A DNA stretch of 41,787 nt from JACCXJ01 sp052387115 (GCA_052387115.1 JBQTJM010000271.1:1-41787); one strand, 5' to 3'; counted from the first letter of the stretch, positions 1 through 9,532 are shown. The notes: generated from the sequence alone by a model not told the origin. Made by a program: numbers and translations.

Positions 1-452
1 CCATTCATCGCTGGTGGGAGAAGATGGGATCGAAGCGCTACCGCGGCGCCAAAGAGCTGTTGATCACGGCCGATGGCGGGGGCAGCAACAGCAGTCGATG
101 CCGCTTGTGGAAGCTTGCCCTGCACGATTTGGCCATTCAGCTCGGGATACCGATTCAGGTGTGCCACTTTCCGCCAGGGACCAGCAAATGGAACAAGATC
201 GAACATCGCATGTTCTGTCACATTACCCAGAACTGGCGCGGCCGGCCCTTGGTGAGTCACGAAGTCATCATCAACTTGATTGCCAGCACCACGACGCGTA
301 CCGGCCTGAAGATCCAGGCTGAGCTGGACAACGGCCATTACCCCACTGGGATCAAGGTCAGCGACGAAGAGCTGGCTGCGGTCAATCTGAAACGGGCCGA
401 CTTCCACGGCGATTGGAACTATGCCATCCTGCCAATGCGAAAGCAAACATAG
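1..452 (+). mobile_element. ISAzo13-type transposase, C-terminal part (cut by window edge)
   Basis: The reading frame is already open at base 3 and ends at 450-452, so only the last ~150 residues are present. It reads HRWWEKMG, then TADGGGSNSSRCRLWK, CHFPPGTSKWNKIEHR and a tail FHGDWNYAI. These are hallmarks of the DDE catalytic half of ISAzo13-family transposases; the acidic residues I can point to are D in TADGGG and E in NKIEHR. It would cut and rejoin DNA at the ends of its element. The 3' end of the IS should lie just past 452; a fragment of a sulfate-transporter ATPase gene ends in a stop codon at 492-494, so the element probably truncated it. The terminal inverted repeat was not identified because its partner is outside the window. 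Whether the full transposase is intact cannot be seen. Confidence 0.85.
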
Positions 453-491
453 TCACCTTATTATGACGCGGGTACTAAGTCCGACAGGCTG

Positions 492-629
492 CTAGCTGGC
501 GAGCTTCAATAGCTCGTGCACCTTGGTACGGATGACCTCTTCGGTGGGACGCACGCCGCGCGGCCGCACGCGCAGGCCGAAGGCGATGTTCTCGAACATG
601 CTCACGTGCCGGAAGAGCACATAGTAATA
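492..629 (-). pseudogene. Fragment of a second cysA-like sulfate transporter ATPase gene
   Basis: On the minus strand 44 codons read YYVLFRHVSMFENIAFGLRV followed by RPRGVRPTEEVIRTKVHELL and a stop. This aligns with the intact CysA at 7485-8615 around its Q-loop/helical-domain segment (YALFKHMSVLDNIAFGLRV, RPRSLRPSEADIRRKAVELL). Nothing before or after this stretch matches CysA: the ATP-binding Walker A part is absent upstream and the LSGGQ part is absent downstream, where the IS end lies. It is a non-functional scrap. It is diverged from the intact gene, so it comes from an older paralogue or a transferred copy, not a fresh duplication. Confidence 0.75.
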
Positions 630-1133
630 GCGTCAACAAACTTGACGACGGGATAGTGGCCCTCGGCCTTGAGCCCCGACGCTCCCCCAACGTCTGCCGA
701 CCCTTATCTGGCGTATAATAATTACGCACCAAACAATTCGATCCTGGCCAATCCTGGCCCCTTTATTACTTGCGGAGTTCTACGCGGTCGTCACACATTT
801 CAGCGAGTTACCCAATCCCAAGTCGCCGGAGGAGGCGCTCAGCACTATCGGTGCCTTACTGGCTATACGGGGAGTGTTGTTGCTGCTGATACTGCCGGAT
901 ATCGTGTCCCGTCGGATGGAGCTGGTTCGGCCGTATCCACGCATGTGACGAACCGTAAAATCTTTGATGCATAGCTCGTGGCCAACGAGGCGCGCACATG
1001 GAACTTGAATCCGCCTGGGTTACGACGGGCGGAAAGTCCACGGCGAATTCCGAAGCCTAGTATTGTGCGCGTCTAACCCACCCTAGGCGGGCTACAGTCG
1101 TGTTTCACGGTCGTATGGAACCGAACTGTTCGC
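630..1133. other. Gene-free stretch between cysA fragment and orphan operon
   Basis: No convincing gene is seen. One plus-strand frame stays open from 673 to 948 and ends with a hydrophobic peptide (segment ALLAIRGVLLLLILPDIV), but it has no ATG, GTG or TTG start in a sensible place and no ribosome binding site. It could be a decayed membrane-protein end. The sequence is AT-richer than the core regions. Confidence 0.4.
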
Positions 1134-4100
1134 TCAGAAGAGGAGACCGGCGTCTTGCGGCCAGATGCGCCAAGTTAAATCTAGGCCTCTTTGCTCGTTG
1201 ATTGTCACTTCACTGCCACTTCGAGACGCCAAAAACTTAAGCGACTTCACCTCAGTCTCGGGCACTCCCGCACCGTCGTAAAAAGACAAGCGCAACACTT
1301 TGCCGGGGATAATATCCCAATGCTTCTTGACTTCTGACACAGCATACTGCCTGACGACGCTTAGTGAACCGCTTAAAAGGATACAAGAGGAGTATTCGTC
1401 TGTCTGCACGAGTAGCGAGTCCGGCGCGTCCGGGTACAACTCATTCGCCGGCAGGATTTCGGGTTCGACGGGTAGGTTATTCGCCCCTTCCAGCGAGTTC
1501 GCTGGATTAAGGCGAGTCAGGTCCAAGCCCACCTCATTAAGCGCTGCCTGAAACAATTTGGCGCTGAGCTGGCGCACCACATCCCATAGCTCATCACGGC
1601 TTACGCGGCCGGTCGGCCATGCCGAGTATGCCTGTTGGTAGTAATCTTCCCGCGGGCCCCAGGTTGAAGCCACCCGGAGAAAGTCGCCCCAGCGCTCCTC
1701 GTCCAGCACCACGTCGGGCATATTCGGCACACGATAGGAGCCGTCACTCATGCAATTTTTGGCTAGACACCATAGCACAGCGCGGCGAAAAGCGTCTTTG
1801 CCGCCGGCCGCGTACTCGAAGAAGAGTTTGGGATCGTCGACCTCGGCAAGCTTCTCAAACCAACGCTTGTGCCACTGATAGGCAGATCCATTCCCCTCGG
1901 CGAGTTGCAGGTAGAGTAGATGCGCCCGAAGCGCGTGAGGCACTCTTCCGCGCGCATGAGGCGGCAAGCTGTCCATGCGGTCTCCCATACTTTCAACGAT
2001 CTTGGAGCAATTCCAGCCAGCACTACGCGCCGCCGAGGTGAGCATGCGCAGAGCTGAAGAGCCGAGATGGTGCAACGGCACTTCCGTAGCCATCGGCTTT
2101 TCGGCAAAACGGACGACGGCGTTGGCCGCCTGTCGGGCCAGTGTCTCCTCGCGCTCAGCCAGAGACTCCGCCTCGCCGAAGCACTGCAATGCAGCAACCC
2201 AGTGTCGGAGAGCTTGGTCAAGCTCGCGCGCCCGATAATGGGCCCAGCCCAGGGAAAACTTCGTCCGGCCATCCTCGGGATCAAGCTTCTCTGCTTCAAG
2301 TAGCATCTGCTTTGCCTTCGGGATATTTTTCCTACGGGTCCAGCAGGCGGCTAGCCGATCGGCGGTGTCGACTCGGTTTTCGATCTCCCACGCTTTTTCG
2401 AACGCGGTTGTGGCCTCTTCGTAGCTTTCCTGAGCTTGGTTGCTTTGATCCCCGGTCTGGTAATCCATTCCTTTGCGGTAGTGCGCTTCACCAAGGTGAA
2501 ACCACACGTAAGGATCCTGTGGGTACTTAGCCCGAAGTTTTTCGAGGATCGGCAACGCCTTGTCGATCTCATCTATTAGCAACAACGAGCGGGCGTGGCG
2601 CGTCCATCGCACGGCGTCTTTCATGTCCGGGTCCGCATCGACAAGGGGTTGATTCTCTTTGAGTGCTTCGGTCGCTCGATCCTTGCGATCCTGCGAACCC
2701 ACTGGTTGACCGTAAGCCTCCCTGTATAACTGTTTGGCTAGATTTTTCTGCGACGGGCCTACTCCGATACGGAAAAGCTCTCGCCGAGCCTCCAGACGAT
2801 TGGGCTGCGTCTCAGTAACCATGTTTTGAAACCGCTGCCGCGCCTCGTCCTGTCGTCCGAGATCGAGCATGTAACGGGCGGCTTGGAGCTCCAAATAATT
2901 GGCGACATTCCGGTTTCTCGGATCGTGCGTCTCGCGAAGCCTTGCAACTTGCCGGTCAAGCCATTGAATCGCGCTGTCGTCCCCCCCCTTCTCATCATAA
3001 AAGCGCCACGCGAGCCAGATTGCTCCGGTATGCCGTGGGGCCCGCTGGAGTACAGCGTCAACCGCCGTGATGAATTCCTTCTCCGTTACCGCGGCCTGGT
3101 TTGGCATCGCGATGCCTAATGCTGAGGACAGAAAGGCTTGCAGCCGTGCTTTCATAAACAAAGGCCCGACGACGTCATCGCCTGCGTGGTCAACGGCCTT
3201 TCTTGCGATCTCGCGACCGCTACGGGCAATAACACACATCTCTGTCGCGGTGTCAACTGAAGGATAGGCACCGAACAGCGTCAACCGGTCCGCTAGCGCC
3301 TCAGCTTGGCGAAGGTAGACCCCGGTCTTTCGCTCTGGGTAAGCCAGTTCCAGCGCTTTATCATAACACTCTATGCATTGCCCCCATCCGTCGTGGCCGG
3401 TATGTCCCGACGCCTTGGCGACAATGCGGTGCGCGTCGCCGAGTCGGCTCCACCACATGAACTCGTTTATTTTCGGGCGCACCAGACTGGCGAGTTCCAG
3501 TGCCTGCGCGGCAAGCTTGGCTGCCTGACTGATTTCCCGGACTCTGTCAAGAAGAACTGCGCGCCAGGCAAGGTCCTGCACTTGAAAGTGGCGACTTCCT
3601 CGGCCCCCAGGCAGGTTAGCGACTAGATGTTCGACCAAGCGAAAGATGGGCCAGCGCGAGCTAACCGGCAGTTCGCGCCAACGCTTCACAGCATAGTCCT
3701 GAAGAAGCTCGGCTAGCTCTAGAAAAGTATGCTCTAGTCCTTGCATTAGCCTACCCGTGATGATCTTGAAACCGGGTTTGCCCTTACCCTCAAGGAGGGT
3801 CCATACCACTTGTTCGATGGCTTCGGTATCGGGCTTCGGCTCGTCGAGCCGGGCGGCCAGTTTCTCGATCTCCAGCAACGGGTGGTCGTATCTACGCAGA
3901 GTCTCGTACGACCGGCATTCAGACAGACCACTTACGAGGGCTTGCAGGTCATTTTCCCAACGCCAGTCACGAAAGACCCTGGAGATATCTGAGATTGGTT
4001 CAACCTCTGCAATTTCCTCGTGACATGTGTCCCATATTTGAGGAATATCGCGTAGTACCTCTACAAGTCGTGCGCGCAGCGGGTCGATCTCGTTTCTTCT

Positions 4101-5207
4101 AATCTCATCCTTGCGCAGTTCTCTTTCTGCTGTCGTGATCTCCAAATCCCACGGCAATTCGCGGTCAAACCACGCCTCCCTCTCTCTGGACAAGCGCTCG
4201 TTCATTCGTTTGACCGACTCGCTTGGCGCAGGCCCATAATTCTGTTCGGTCAGCCTCACGACCGTAGGCACCTCGTTGGGCTTACGAAGGTCTTCCGGAA
4301 GGCGCTCTAGCGCGTTCTCGAAGATGAGATCCTGGAGCTGCGAGCGAAACTCCCGAGCTTCCTCTGTTCCCTCCGGGAGCTGCACCGGCTCCCTGCCTTC
4401 CTCGCCACGGCGGCTGAGAAACATAAGATTCTGCTTCACGTTGATCTCAAGTGGGGACTCTTCTACGAGGAACAACGCATCGACAAGCCAATTATCACTC
4501 TCACGCGCGCCAACCGCTAGTTCAAGCGCTTTCAAGCTCGAGGCCATCACATTTAACGGCAAATAGTGGGCTACGCGGCTAGCCGTAATAGCGGCGTTGC
4601 CGACGCCATGGTCAGTGTGAAGCTTGGCAAAATAGCCTCTCAACAAGGAAAGGTGCCCTGTAAATCGTTCGGGCTCCGCTCGGCATAGAGCGACGAGCGC
4701 TAGCGGCGCATAGCCCGGTCTGAAGAAGACCGAACCCACAAGGTTTCTCAAGGTATCGGCGGCGCCAGACGCGGGTGCCATGCCAGCTACAACGTCGATC
4801 GCGAGTGGGAAAAGCTCACGACCCTCGTCGCTATCTGGTATACCGAAGAAGCCGGCGCCAACCTGGGGCGTGAGCTTTGGAAGAACCTCTGGTGCTTTAA
4901 TTCTGCCGGCGAGATGTAGTAATGCTCTCAAGACCGGGACGGCTTCGGCCTCAGTAGGGAGGGCAGATATTGCGTCAGCCAAGCCCTTGCGAAAAAGTAT
5001 CTGTGTGCTACCCGACAACACGTCATAGACCGATTTTAACTCGTTCGTAATGTCGCCGTGGCCGACCAGTAGGTGCAGGGGCGCAAACGCCTTGGCACGG
5101 GAATCGGGGCGTGCTAAGTCCTTATACCCCGCTGTCAGCCAGTCGCGAAAGTCCTCCACGCTGTACGTTTCAAGCGGAGCGACATCTATCGGACTAAGTC
5201 TTAGCAT
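1134..5207 (-). CDS. Large 1357-residue TPR-like protein of unknown function
   Basis: I do not recognise this family. No signal peptide or membrane segment is visible, so it is probably cytoplasmic. Residues ~615-1000 carry degenerate tetratricopeptide-like helix pairs (for example WFHLGEAHYRKG and KFSLGWAHYRARELDQAL), consistent with a helical scaffold. The N-terminal ~600 residues are helical-looking, charged, and contain no P-loop, protease, nuclease or helicase motif that I can see. The last ~120 residues look beta-rich and may form a separate domain (LLVQTDEYSSCILLSGSLSV). The ATG at 5205-5207 lies 2 bases after the stop of the 325-residue gene upstream, so the two are almost certainly translated together. 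Both genes are visibly AT-richer than the flanking sulfate operon and lie between IS and cysA debris, which suggests horizontal acquisition. A role in defence or stress is only a guess. Confidence 0.85.
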   Translation of the reverse strand: MLRLSPIDVAPLETYSVEDFRDWLTAGYKDLARPDSRAKAFAPLHLLVGHGDITNELKSVYDVLSGSTQILFRKGLADAISALPTEAEAVPVLRALLHLAGRIKAPEVLPKLTPQVGAGFFGIPDSDEGRELFPLAIDVVAGMAPASGAADTLRNLVGSVFFRPGYAPLALVALCRAEPERFTGHLSLLRGYFAKLHTDHGVGNAAITASRVAHYLPLNVMASSLKALELAVGARESDNWLVDALFLVEESPLEINVKQNLMFLSRRGEEGREPVQLPEGTEEAREFRSQLQDLIFENALERLPEDLRKPNEVPTVVRLTEQNYGPAPSESVKRMNERLSREREAWFDRELPWDLEITTAERELRKDEIRRNEIDPLRARLVEVLRDIPQIWDTCHEEIAEVEPISDISRVFRDWRWENDLQALVSGLSECRSYETLRRYDHPLLEIEKLAARLDEPKPDTEAIEQVVWTLLEGKGKPGFKIITGRLMQGLEHTFLELAELLQDYAVKRWRELPVSSRWPIFRLVEHLVANLPGGRGSRHFQVQDLAWRAVLLDRVREISQAAKLAAQALELASLVRPKINEFMWWSRLGDAHRIVAKASGHTGHDGWGQCIECYDKALELAYPERKTGVYLRQAEALADRLTLFGAYPSVDTATEMCVIARSGREIARKAVDHAGDDVVGPLFMKARLQAFLSSALGIAMPNQAAVTEKEFITAVDAVLQRAPRHTGAIWLAWRFYDEKGGDDSAIQWLDRQVARLRETHDPRNRNVANYLELQAARYMLDLGRQDEARQRFQNMVTETQPNRLEARRELFRIGVGPSQKNLAKQLYREAYGQPVGSQDRKDRATEALKENQPLVDADPDMKDAVRWTRHARSLLLIDEIDKALPILEKLRAKYPQDPYVWFHLGEAHYRKGMDYQTGDQSNQAQESYEEATTAFEKAWEIENRVDTADRLAACWTRRKNIPKAKQMLLEAEKLDPEDGRTKFSLGWAHYRARELDQALRHWVAALQCFGEAESLAEREETLARQAANAVVRFAEKPMATEVPLHHLGSSALRMLTSAARSAGWNCSKIVESMGDRMDSLPPHARGRVPHALRAHLLYLQLAEGNGSAYQWHKRWFEKLAEVDDPKLFFEYAAGGKDAFRRAVLWCLAKNCMSDGSYRVPNMPDVVLDEERWGDFLRVASTWGPREDYYQQAYSAWPTGRVSRDELWDVVRQLSAKLFQAALNEVGLDLTRLNPANSLEGANNLPVEPEILPANELYPDAPDSLLVQTDEYSSCILLSGSLSVVRQYAVSEVKKHWDIIPGKVLRLSFYDGAGVPETEVKSLKFLASRSGSEVTINEQRGLDLTWRIWPQDAGLLF

Positions 5208-5209
5208 AC

Positions 5210-6187
5210 TTACAATACCGTCAGCCGGTTGCGCAGGTCTGCGACTGTGCGCTTGCGGAGGACTCGTTGGGCGAAGGCCTCGTCGTCATCCTTGGCGGCG
5301 GTCAGGCCCCGCGTCGTAGTAGTTCCTGCGACGAAGGAGAATTCAGCCTCCAGGTCGCGGTCGAATGCAAGCGGTTCAACAACCCGTTCCGGCAATCCAT
5401 CCAATACGAGGTCACCCGCCACGAAACGCCCGAGGTCGACCGTAAAACCCCAGCCCGATATGCTCGGGTTGGTTTTGTCGTCGTTTACCGTTCTAAACCG
5501 ACTGTGGGTACCAGCGTCAGCATATGTGGGGCGCGCCCATTTTACGGACACAAGCTTATTGGCGGGAAAGCGAATCTCGATTAGAGCTACGCCGGTACCG
5601 TGATGTATCAAGCCAAGGGTATCGCGGGCACCATCGCCTGTAAGATGTTTGGCTATTCTGATGCTTAGCGTATCGGCGGGACACACCCAGAACAACGGGA
5701 ATTCGCCACCCCCCAACTGCGCCTTGTGCTTGAAGATGTCGTCCCGCCCATTCAGGGAGTCGATAGCGCGTTTTAATTCGGGATCCGCCGGGTCGGGGTT
5801 CGAGAGAAAGAAACCGTGCCCCTCATTTACTCTTGCATCACTGACCAAATACTGCTTGAACGTCCCAACATCGAACACGCAACTGCAAGTGTCATAAACA
5901 GGTGCTGCGGCAACAGTGCAACCGCAAAGGAAGCTTCGTGCGATGGAGGGAGCCCCAGACACAGAGACGGGCAACTCGCCACGCGCCACCTTGGCCAGCA
6001 TACCGACAACGTTCATCGTCGTCTTCGGCTTCTCTTGATCGAAAGCTGCTTCGGCAGCACCGATAAAGGCCCGCACGAATGGCGCGTCGACTAGTGCTTC
6101 GTCAAGACAATCGACGATATTACACACCACGACTGCACCGAGGGGCTCTTGGAACAGAAGATCGAGCAGATCGTCCAACACACTCAT
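5210..6187 (-). CDS. 325-residue protein of unknown function, first gene of orphan operon
   Basis: I do not recognise this protein. It begins MSVLDDLLDLLFQEPLG, has no signal peptide and no clear membrane helix. Several cysteines cluster around residues 87-103 (FLCGCTV ... YDTCSCVFD), possibly a metal site or just a buried core. The C-terminal half is rich in beta-strand-like segments and Asp/Thr. The ATG at 6185-6187 is preceded directly by an in-frame TAG, so translation cannot start further upstream; the Shine-Dalgarno sequence is poor. The stop (TAA, 5210-5212) is 2 bases from the start of the 1357-residue gene. The pair could be a remnant of a longer operon, since the upstream DNA (6188-7466) consists of gene fragments. 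Confidence 0.75.
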   Translation of the reverse strand: MSVLDDLLDLLFQEPLGAVVVCNIVDCLDEALVDAPFVRAFIGAAEAAFDQEKPKTTMNVVGMLAKVARGELPVSVSGAPSIARSFLCGCTVAAAPVYDTCSCVFDVGTFKQYLVSDARVNEGHGFFLSNPDPADPELKRAIDSLNGRDDIFKHKAQLGGGEFPLFWVCPADTLSIRIAKHLTGDGARDTLGLIHHGTGVALIEIRFPANKLVSVKWARPTYADAGTHSRFRTVNDDKTNPSISGWGFTVDLGRFVAGDLVLDGLPERVVEPLAFDRDLEAEFSFVAGTTTTRGLTAAKDDDEAFAQRVLRKRTVADLRNRLTVL

Positions 6188-6417
6188 CTAAGGAAGGATA
6201 GGAATTTCAACGCGAGTTGTCAACGGAGAATGTGTCGGCGATATTTCCTCGGACGGGCTGGGCGGTGATTTTGCGGTGTGAAAGCGGTCCGCGCCGGGGC
6301 GGAAGCACCGGCCCCCCGTGGGTTAGTGTTAGTGGGGCTCTGGGATCGGCATCCGGTGCCCGGGCGCGAGTGCGGCAGTGCCGGTCAAGAGGCATTGACC
6401 GAGAGGAAGGTTCGTAG

Positions 6418-6771
6418 TGGGGAGCGCTACCAGCTCGCTCGCTGATCGCACTCCTCGGTCGGGTAGAGGTTCCCGACGGCAATCGCTCTCTGCACATCAC
6501 CCAACTCAGGTTCGAGTTGCGCAACTGGAACGGCGCCGTCAAGGCCGTGGACAACGCCTTGCAGAAGGGCGACATCAAGGCAGGCCGGCACCGCCCACCT
6601 CTGCTGTTAGGGATCACGAGCCACCACCGGGGCGATGAAAAGCGCTGTTTCCACGCCCTCGAACGGGCGCAGCGTTGCAAGCACACCAAGGCCCAGGCCG
6701 ACTGGTGGATCGAAAAGCTCCCCACCGAGGGGGTGGCGGCCACGGACAGCGCGCCGCATGCGGGCATGTGA
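6418..6771 (+). pseudogene. C-terminal fragment of a TPR protein
   Basis: The frame following the stop at 6415-6417 reads VEVPDGNRSLHITQLRFELR, then NWNGAVKAVDNALQKGDIK, LLLGITSHHRGDEKRC and a final ALERAQRCKHTKAQADWWIEKL. The pattern of small and bulky residues is that of TPR helix pairs at the end of a periplasmic or cytoplasmic TPR protein. No start codon with a ribosome binding site exists, and the upstream part is missing. I read it as a decayed gene end brought in with the neighbouring debris. Bases 6188-6417, before it, hold nothing I can identify. Confidence 0.55.
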
Positions 6772-6798
6772 GGCGGGTCTACCCGGGCCCTAGCAGAC

Positions 6799-6835
6799 CC
6801 CTCCCCCGGCCGCGAAAAGCGCGGCCAGGGGAGGG
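6799..6835 (-). terminator. GC-rich hairpin, likely terminator after the sulfate operon
   Basis: CCCTCCCC (6799-6806) pairs with GGGGAGGG (6828-6835), and GGCCGCG (6808-6814) pairs with CGCGGCC (6820-6826) around an AAAA loop, with a single C/A mismatch. It lies about 80 bases downstream of the last cysA-like reading frame on the minus strand. There is no T-run after it, so it may instead be one of the GC-rich extragenic palindromes seen elsewhere in the window. Confidence 0.5.
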
Positions 6836-6913
6836 AGCTTCGGTCCCCCCGCCCCGACGGGGGAGCACCAGTAGCGGTAACCCCCAGCGGCCGGTAGCGC
6901 CACCCGCCTGCCG

Positions 6914-7466
6914 TCACTGGGGCAGTGCTATCGGCCCTCGGGCTTCGAGAAATACCTGCGGATTGCGCGGCCTGAGATAGACGCGCTCGCCCTTGGCGAG
7001 CCGCGACTCCCCATAACGCTCGCGCGAGAGCTTGACCTCGACGCTCCCGGTGCCGTCCCGGCGCTCCAACTCGATGCGCACCACGTCCCCGAGCGGTCGC
7101 ACGTCGCGGACCACCGCTTCGATGCCACCGCCGTTGGGATGGCGATCGACATCGATCTCGTGGGGACGCGCGTAGACCTGGGGCCGGGACATCGTCGACG
7201 CCGTCGTGATGTTCCAGATCGACCGCGATGTCCCCGATCCGGGCCCGGCCCTCGCGGACCCGCCCGTGGAACAGGTTCACATCGCCGAGGAAATGATAGA
7301 CGAAGGGGCTCGCGGGCCCGGCGTAGACCTCGTCGGGGGCCCCGAATTGCTGCACGCGGCCTTCGTTCAGGATGACGATGCGATCGGCAACCTCGAGGGC
7401 CTCCTCCTGGTCGTGGGTGACGAACACGGTCGTGACGTGCAATTCGTCGTGCAGACGCTGGAGCCT
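6914..7466 (-). pseudogene. cysA paralogue lacking its N-terminal half, with a frameshift
   Basis: From about 7465 the minus strand reads TRLQRLHDELHVTTVFVTHD and continues with EEALEVADRIVILNEG and FVYHFLGDVNLFHGRVREG, i.e. the H-loop and following C-terminal half of a CysA. Around 7190-7206 the frame shifts and the homology continues as MSRPQVYARPHEIDVDRHP through to the stop at 6914-6916 (TOBE-like regulatory domain). Walker A, signature and Walker B parts are missing, so no ATPase can be made. It starts only ~20 bases after the stop of the intact cysA and resembles it but is clearly diverged, which suggests recombination between two related transporter genes. Confidence 0.8.
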
Positions 7467-7484
7467 TGTCCGTGGAAATCCGCG

Positions 7485-8615
7485 CTAGGCGCGGGTGCGC
7501 TCTTGCGATTCGGCGGCGGTCGGCTCCGGAGCGTCCGTAATCGGGTGCGCATGAACCGAAGCCGCTCGCGGGTATACGCAGAACTGCATCATCTTCAGCC
7601 GGAGCGTGGCGCCCGCCTGGAACGTGGCTGCGTGGTGGTGCAGATGAGGCAGCTCGATGCTGATGCCGGTGCCGTTGGCTAATACTTCGGCGCTGGCGCG
7701 CACGATGGGCCCGGTGCGCTGAACGGCGGTTACGCGCACCTCGATGCCGGGCGAGCCCGGGTCCGCAAGGCGCAGGTCGCCGGGGCGTACGTAGAGGTCG
7801 GCAGGGCCATCGGGATGGATGATGTCGGTCACTAGCGGTTGCTCGGCACCGCGCAGGAAAACCTTGCGTCCGTGCATTTCGGCGTCGAGCACGTTGGTGC
7901 CGCCCAGGAAGTCGAAGACGAATGGGGTGCGCGGGTGCTCGTACACCTCGTCCACGGTGCCGACCTGCTCGAGGCACCCACGGTTCATGATCACCACCCG
8001 GTCGGCCAATTCCAGCGCCTCTTCCTGGTCGTGGGTAACGAACACGGTCGTGTAACCGGTCCGGTCGTGCAGCTCGCGCAGCCAGCGGCGCAGGTCCTTG
8101 CGCACCTTGGCGTCGAGCGCGCCGAACGGTTCGTCCAAGAGCAGAACGCGCGGTTCGATCGCCAGGGCGCGGGCCAGGGCCACCCGCTGTTTCTGGCCGC
8201 CGGACAACTGGTGTGGGTAGCGCCGCTCCAGGCCGCCCAGCTGCACCAGGTCGAGCAGCTCGACGGCCTTGCGACGGATGTCGGCCTCACTGGGCCGCAA
8301 GGACCTGGGCCGCACGCGCAGGCCGAAGGCGATGTTGTCCAGCACGCTCATGTGCTTGAACAGCGCGTAGTGCTGGAACACGAAACCGACGCGGCGCTCA
8401 TGCACGGGCTTGCGCGCCATGTTCTCGGCGCCGAACAGAATCTCCCCGTAGTCCGGAAATTCAAGCCCGGCGATGACGCGCAGCAAGGTCGTCTTGCCGG
8501 AGCCGGACGGACCCAGGAGCGCGATGAGCTCGCCCGACCGAATGTCCAGATTGACGTCCACCAGCGCGGGAAAACCGCTGAAGCTCTTGTGGATGTGGCG
8601 GATACGAATGTCCAT
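7485..8615 (-). CDS. cysA: Sulfate/thiosulfate ABC transporter ATP-binding protein CysA
   Basis: 376 residues. It is the ATPase that powers the CysT/CysW permease for sulfate or thiosulfate uptake and sits on the cytoplasmic face of the inner membrane. Walker A is GPSGSGKT (residues 35-42), the signature LSGGQKQR is followed by Walker B (VLLLDEPFGALD), and the H-loop is FVTHD. The C-terminal ~120 residues form the TOBE-type regulatory domain. The start MDIRIRHIHKSFSGF (ATG 8613-8615) gives the usual family length; the frame is open further upstream but that part overlaps cysW. It is the last gene of the operon, 11 bases after the cysW stop. The C-terminus (HAHPITDAPEPTAAESQERT) is a longer, less conserved tail than usual. 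Confidence 0.95.
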   Translation of the reverse strand: MDIRIRHIHKSFSGFPALVDVNLDIRSGELIALLGPSGSGKTTLLRVIAGLEFPDYGEILFGAENMARKPVHERRVGFVFQHYALFKHMSVLDNIAFGLRVRPRSLRPSEADIRRKAVELLDLVQLGGLERRYPHQLSGGQKQRVALARALAIEPRVLLLDEPFGALDAKVRKDLRRWLRELHDRTGYTTVFVTHDQEEALELADRVVIMNRGCLEQVGTVDEVYEHPRTPFVFDFLGGTNVLDAEMHGRKVFLRGAEQPLVTDIIHPDGPADLYVRPGDLRLADPGSPGIEVRVTAVQRTGPIVRASAEVLANGTGISIELPHLHHHAATFQAGATLRLKMMQFCVYPRAASVHAHPITDAPEPTAAESQERTRA

Positions 8616-8626
8616 GAGGCGCTCCG

Positions 8627-9532
8627 TTAATGACGATGCGAGGCCGAAAGCTCGGCGCCGTGCCGTGCTTCGAGTAAGGATTTCAGCGCGAGCGTGATCA
8701 GGGCCAGCCCGGCCAAGAGCGAGGCTACGGCGAAGGCCGCGGCGAAGTTGTATTCGTTGTAGAGGATTTCCACGTGCAGCGGCATGGTATTGGTCTCGCC
8801 GCGGATGTGGCCGCTGACCACGGAGACCGCACCGAACTCCCCCATGGCGCGGGCGTTGCACAGCAGCACGCCGTAAAGCAGGCCCCATTTGATGTTCGGC
8901 ACCGTGACCAGCCAGAAGGCCTGCCAGCCATTCGCGCCCAGGGACAGCGCCGCCTGCTCGTCGTCCGTGCCCTGCTCCTGCATCAGCGGAATCAGCTCGC
9001 GCGCGATGAAAGGAAAGGTCACGAACATCGTGGCCAGCACAATGCCGGGCACGGCGAAGATAATGTGGATGTCGTGCGCGGCCAGCCAAGGACCGAACCA
9101 GCCCTGCGCGCCGAACATCAGCACGTAAATCAGGCCGGCGACCACCGGCGACACCGAAAACGGCAGGTCTATCAGCGTGATGAGGAAGAGCTTGCCGCGG
9201 AATTCGAACTTGGCGACGGCCCAGGCCGCGGCCACGCCGAAGACGAGATTCAGCGGCACCGCGATGGCGGCGACGGTGAGGGTGAGCCTGATTGCCGCCA
9301 GCGCGTCGGGCGTTTTCAAGGACTCCCAGTACAGCTTGAAGCCGCCGCGCAAGGCCTCCGTAAACACGCTAACCAGGGGAAGCAGAAGAAACACCATCAG
9401 GAAGGCGAGCGCGCCGGCCGTCAGAAGCCAGCGCACCCAAGGCTGCTCGGTGATCACGGCATTGCGCTGTAGCAGCGGCTCGAAGGGGAGCCGGGGCGGA
9501 TCGAGCAGCGAGTGGTCAATCGGCGGACTCAT
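8627..9532 (-). CDS. cysW: Sulfate ABC transporter permease CysW
   Basis: 301 residues with about six membrane helices. The ATPase-coupling EAA loop reads EQAALSLGANGWQAFWLVT, and MGEFGAVSVVSGHIRGETNT is typical of CysW. It forms the membrane channel together with CysT. I chose the ATG at 9530-9532 (MSPPIDHSLL) because it overlaps the cysT stop in an ATGA arrangement; the frame is open further upstream but that part is the cysT coding region read in another frame. Confidence 0.95.
   Translation of the reverse strand: MSPPIDHSLLDPPRLPFEPLLQRNAVITEQPWVRWLLTAGALAFLMVFLLLPLVSVFTEALRGGFKLYWESLKTPDALAAIRLTLTVAAIAVPLNLVFGVAAAWAVAKFEFRGKLFLITLIDLPFSVSPVVAGLIYVLMFGAQGWFGPWLAAHDIHIIFAVPGIVLATMFVTFPFIARELIPLMQEQGTDDEQAALSLGANGWQAFWLVTVPNIKWGLLYGVLLCNARAMGEFGAVSVVSGHIRGETNTMPLHVEILYNEYNFAAAFAVASLLAGLALITLALKSLLEARHGAELSASHRH

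Noticed and set aside
673..948. Open plus-strand frame ending in a hydrophobic peptide
   Set aside because: No usable start codon or ribosome binding site and no recognisable family; kept only as a note in the gene-free stretch.
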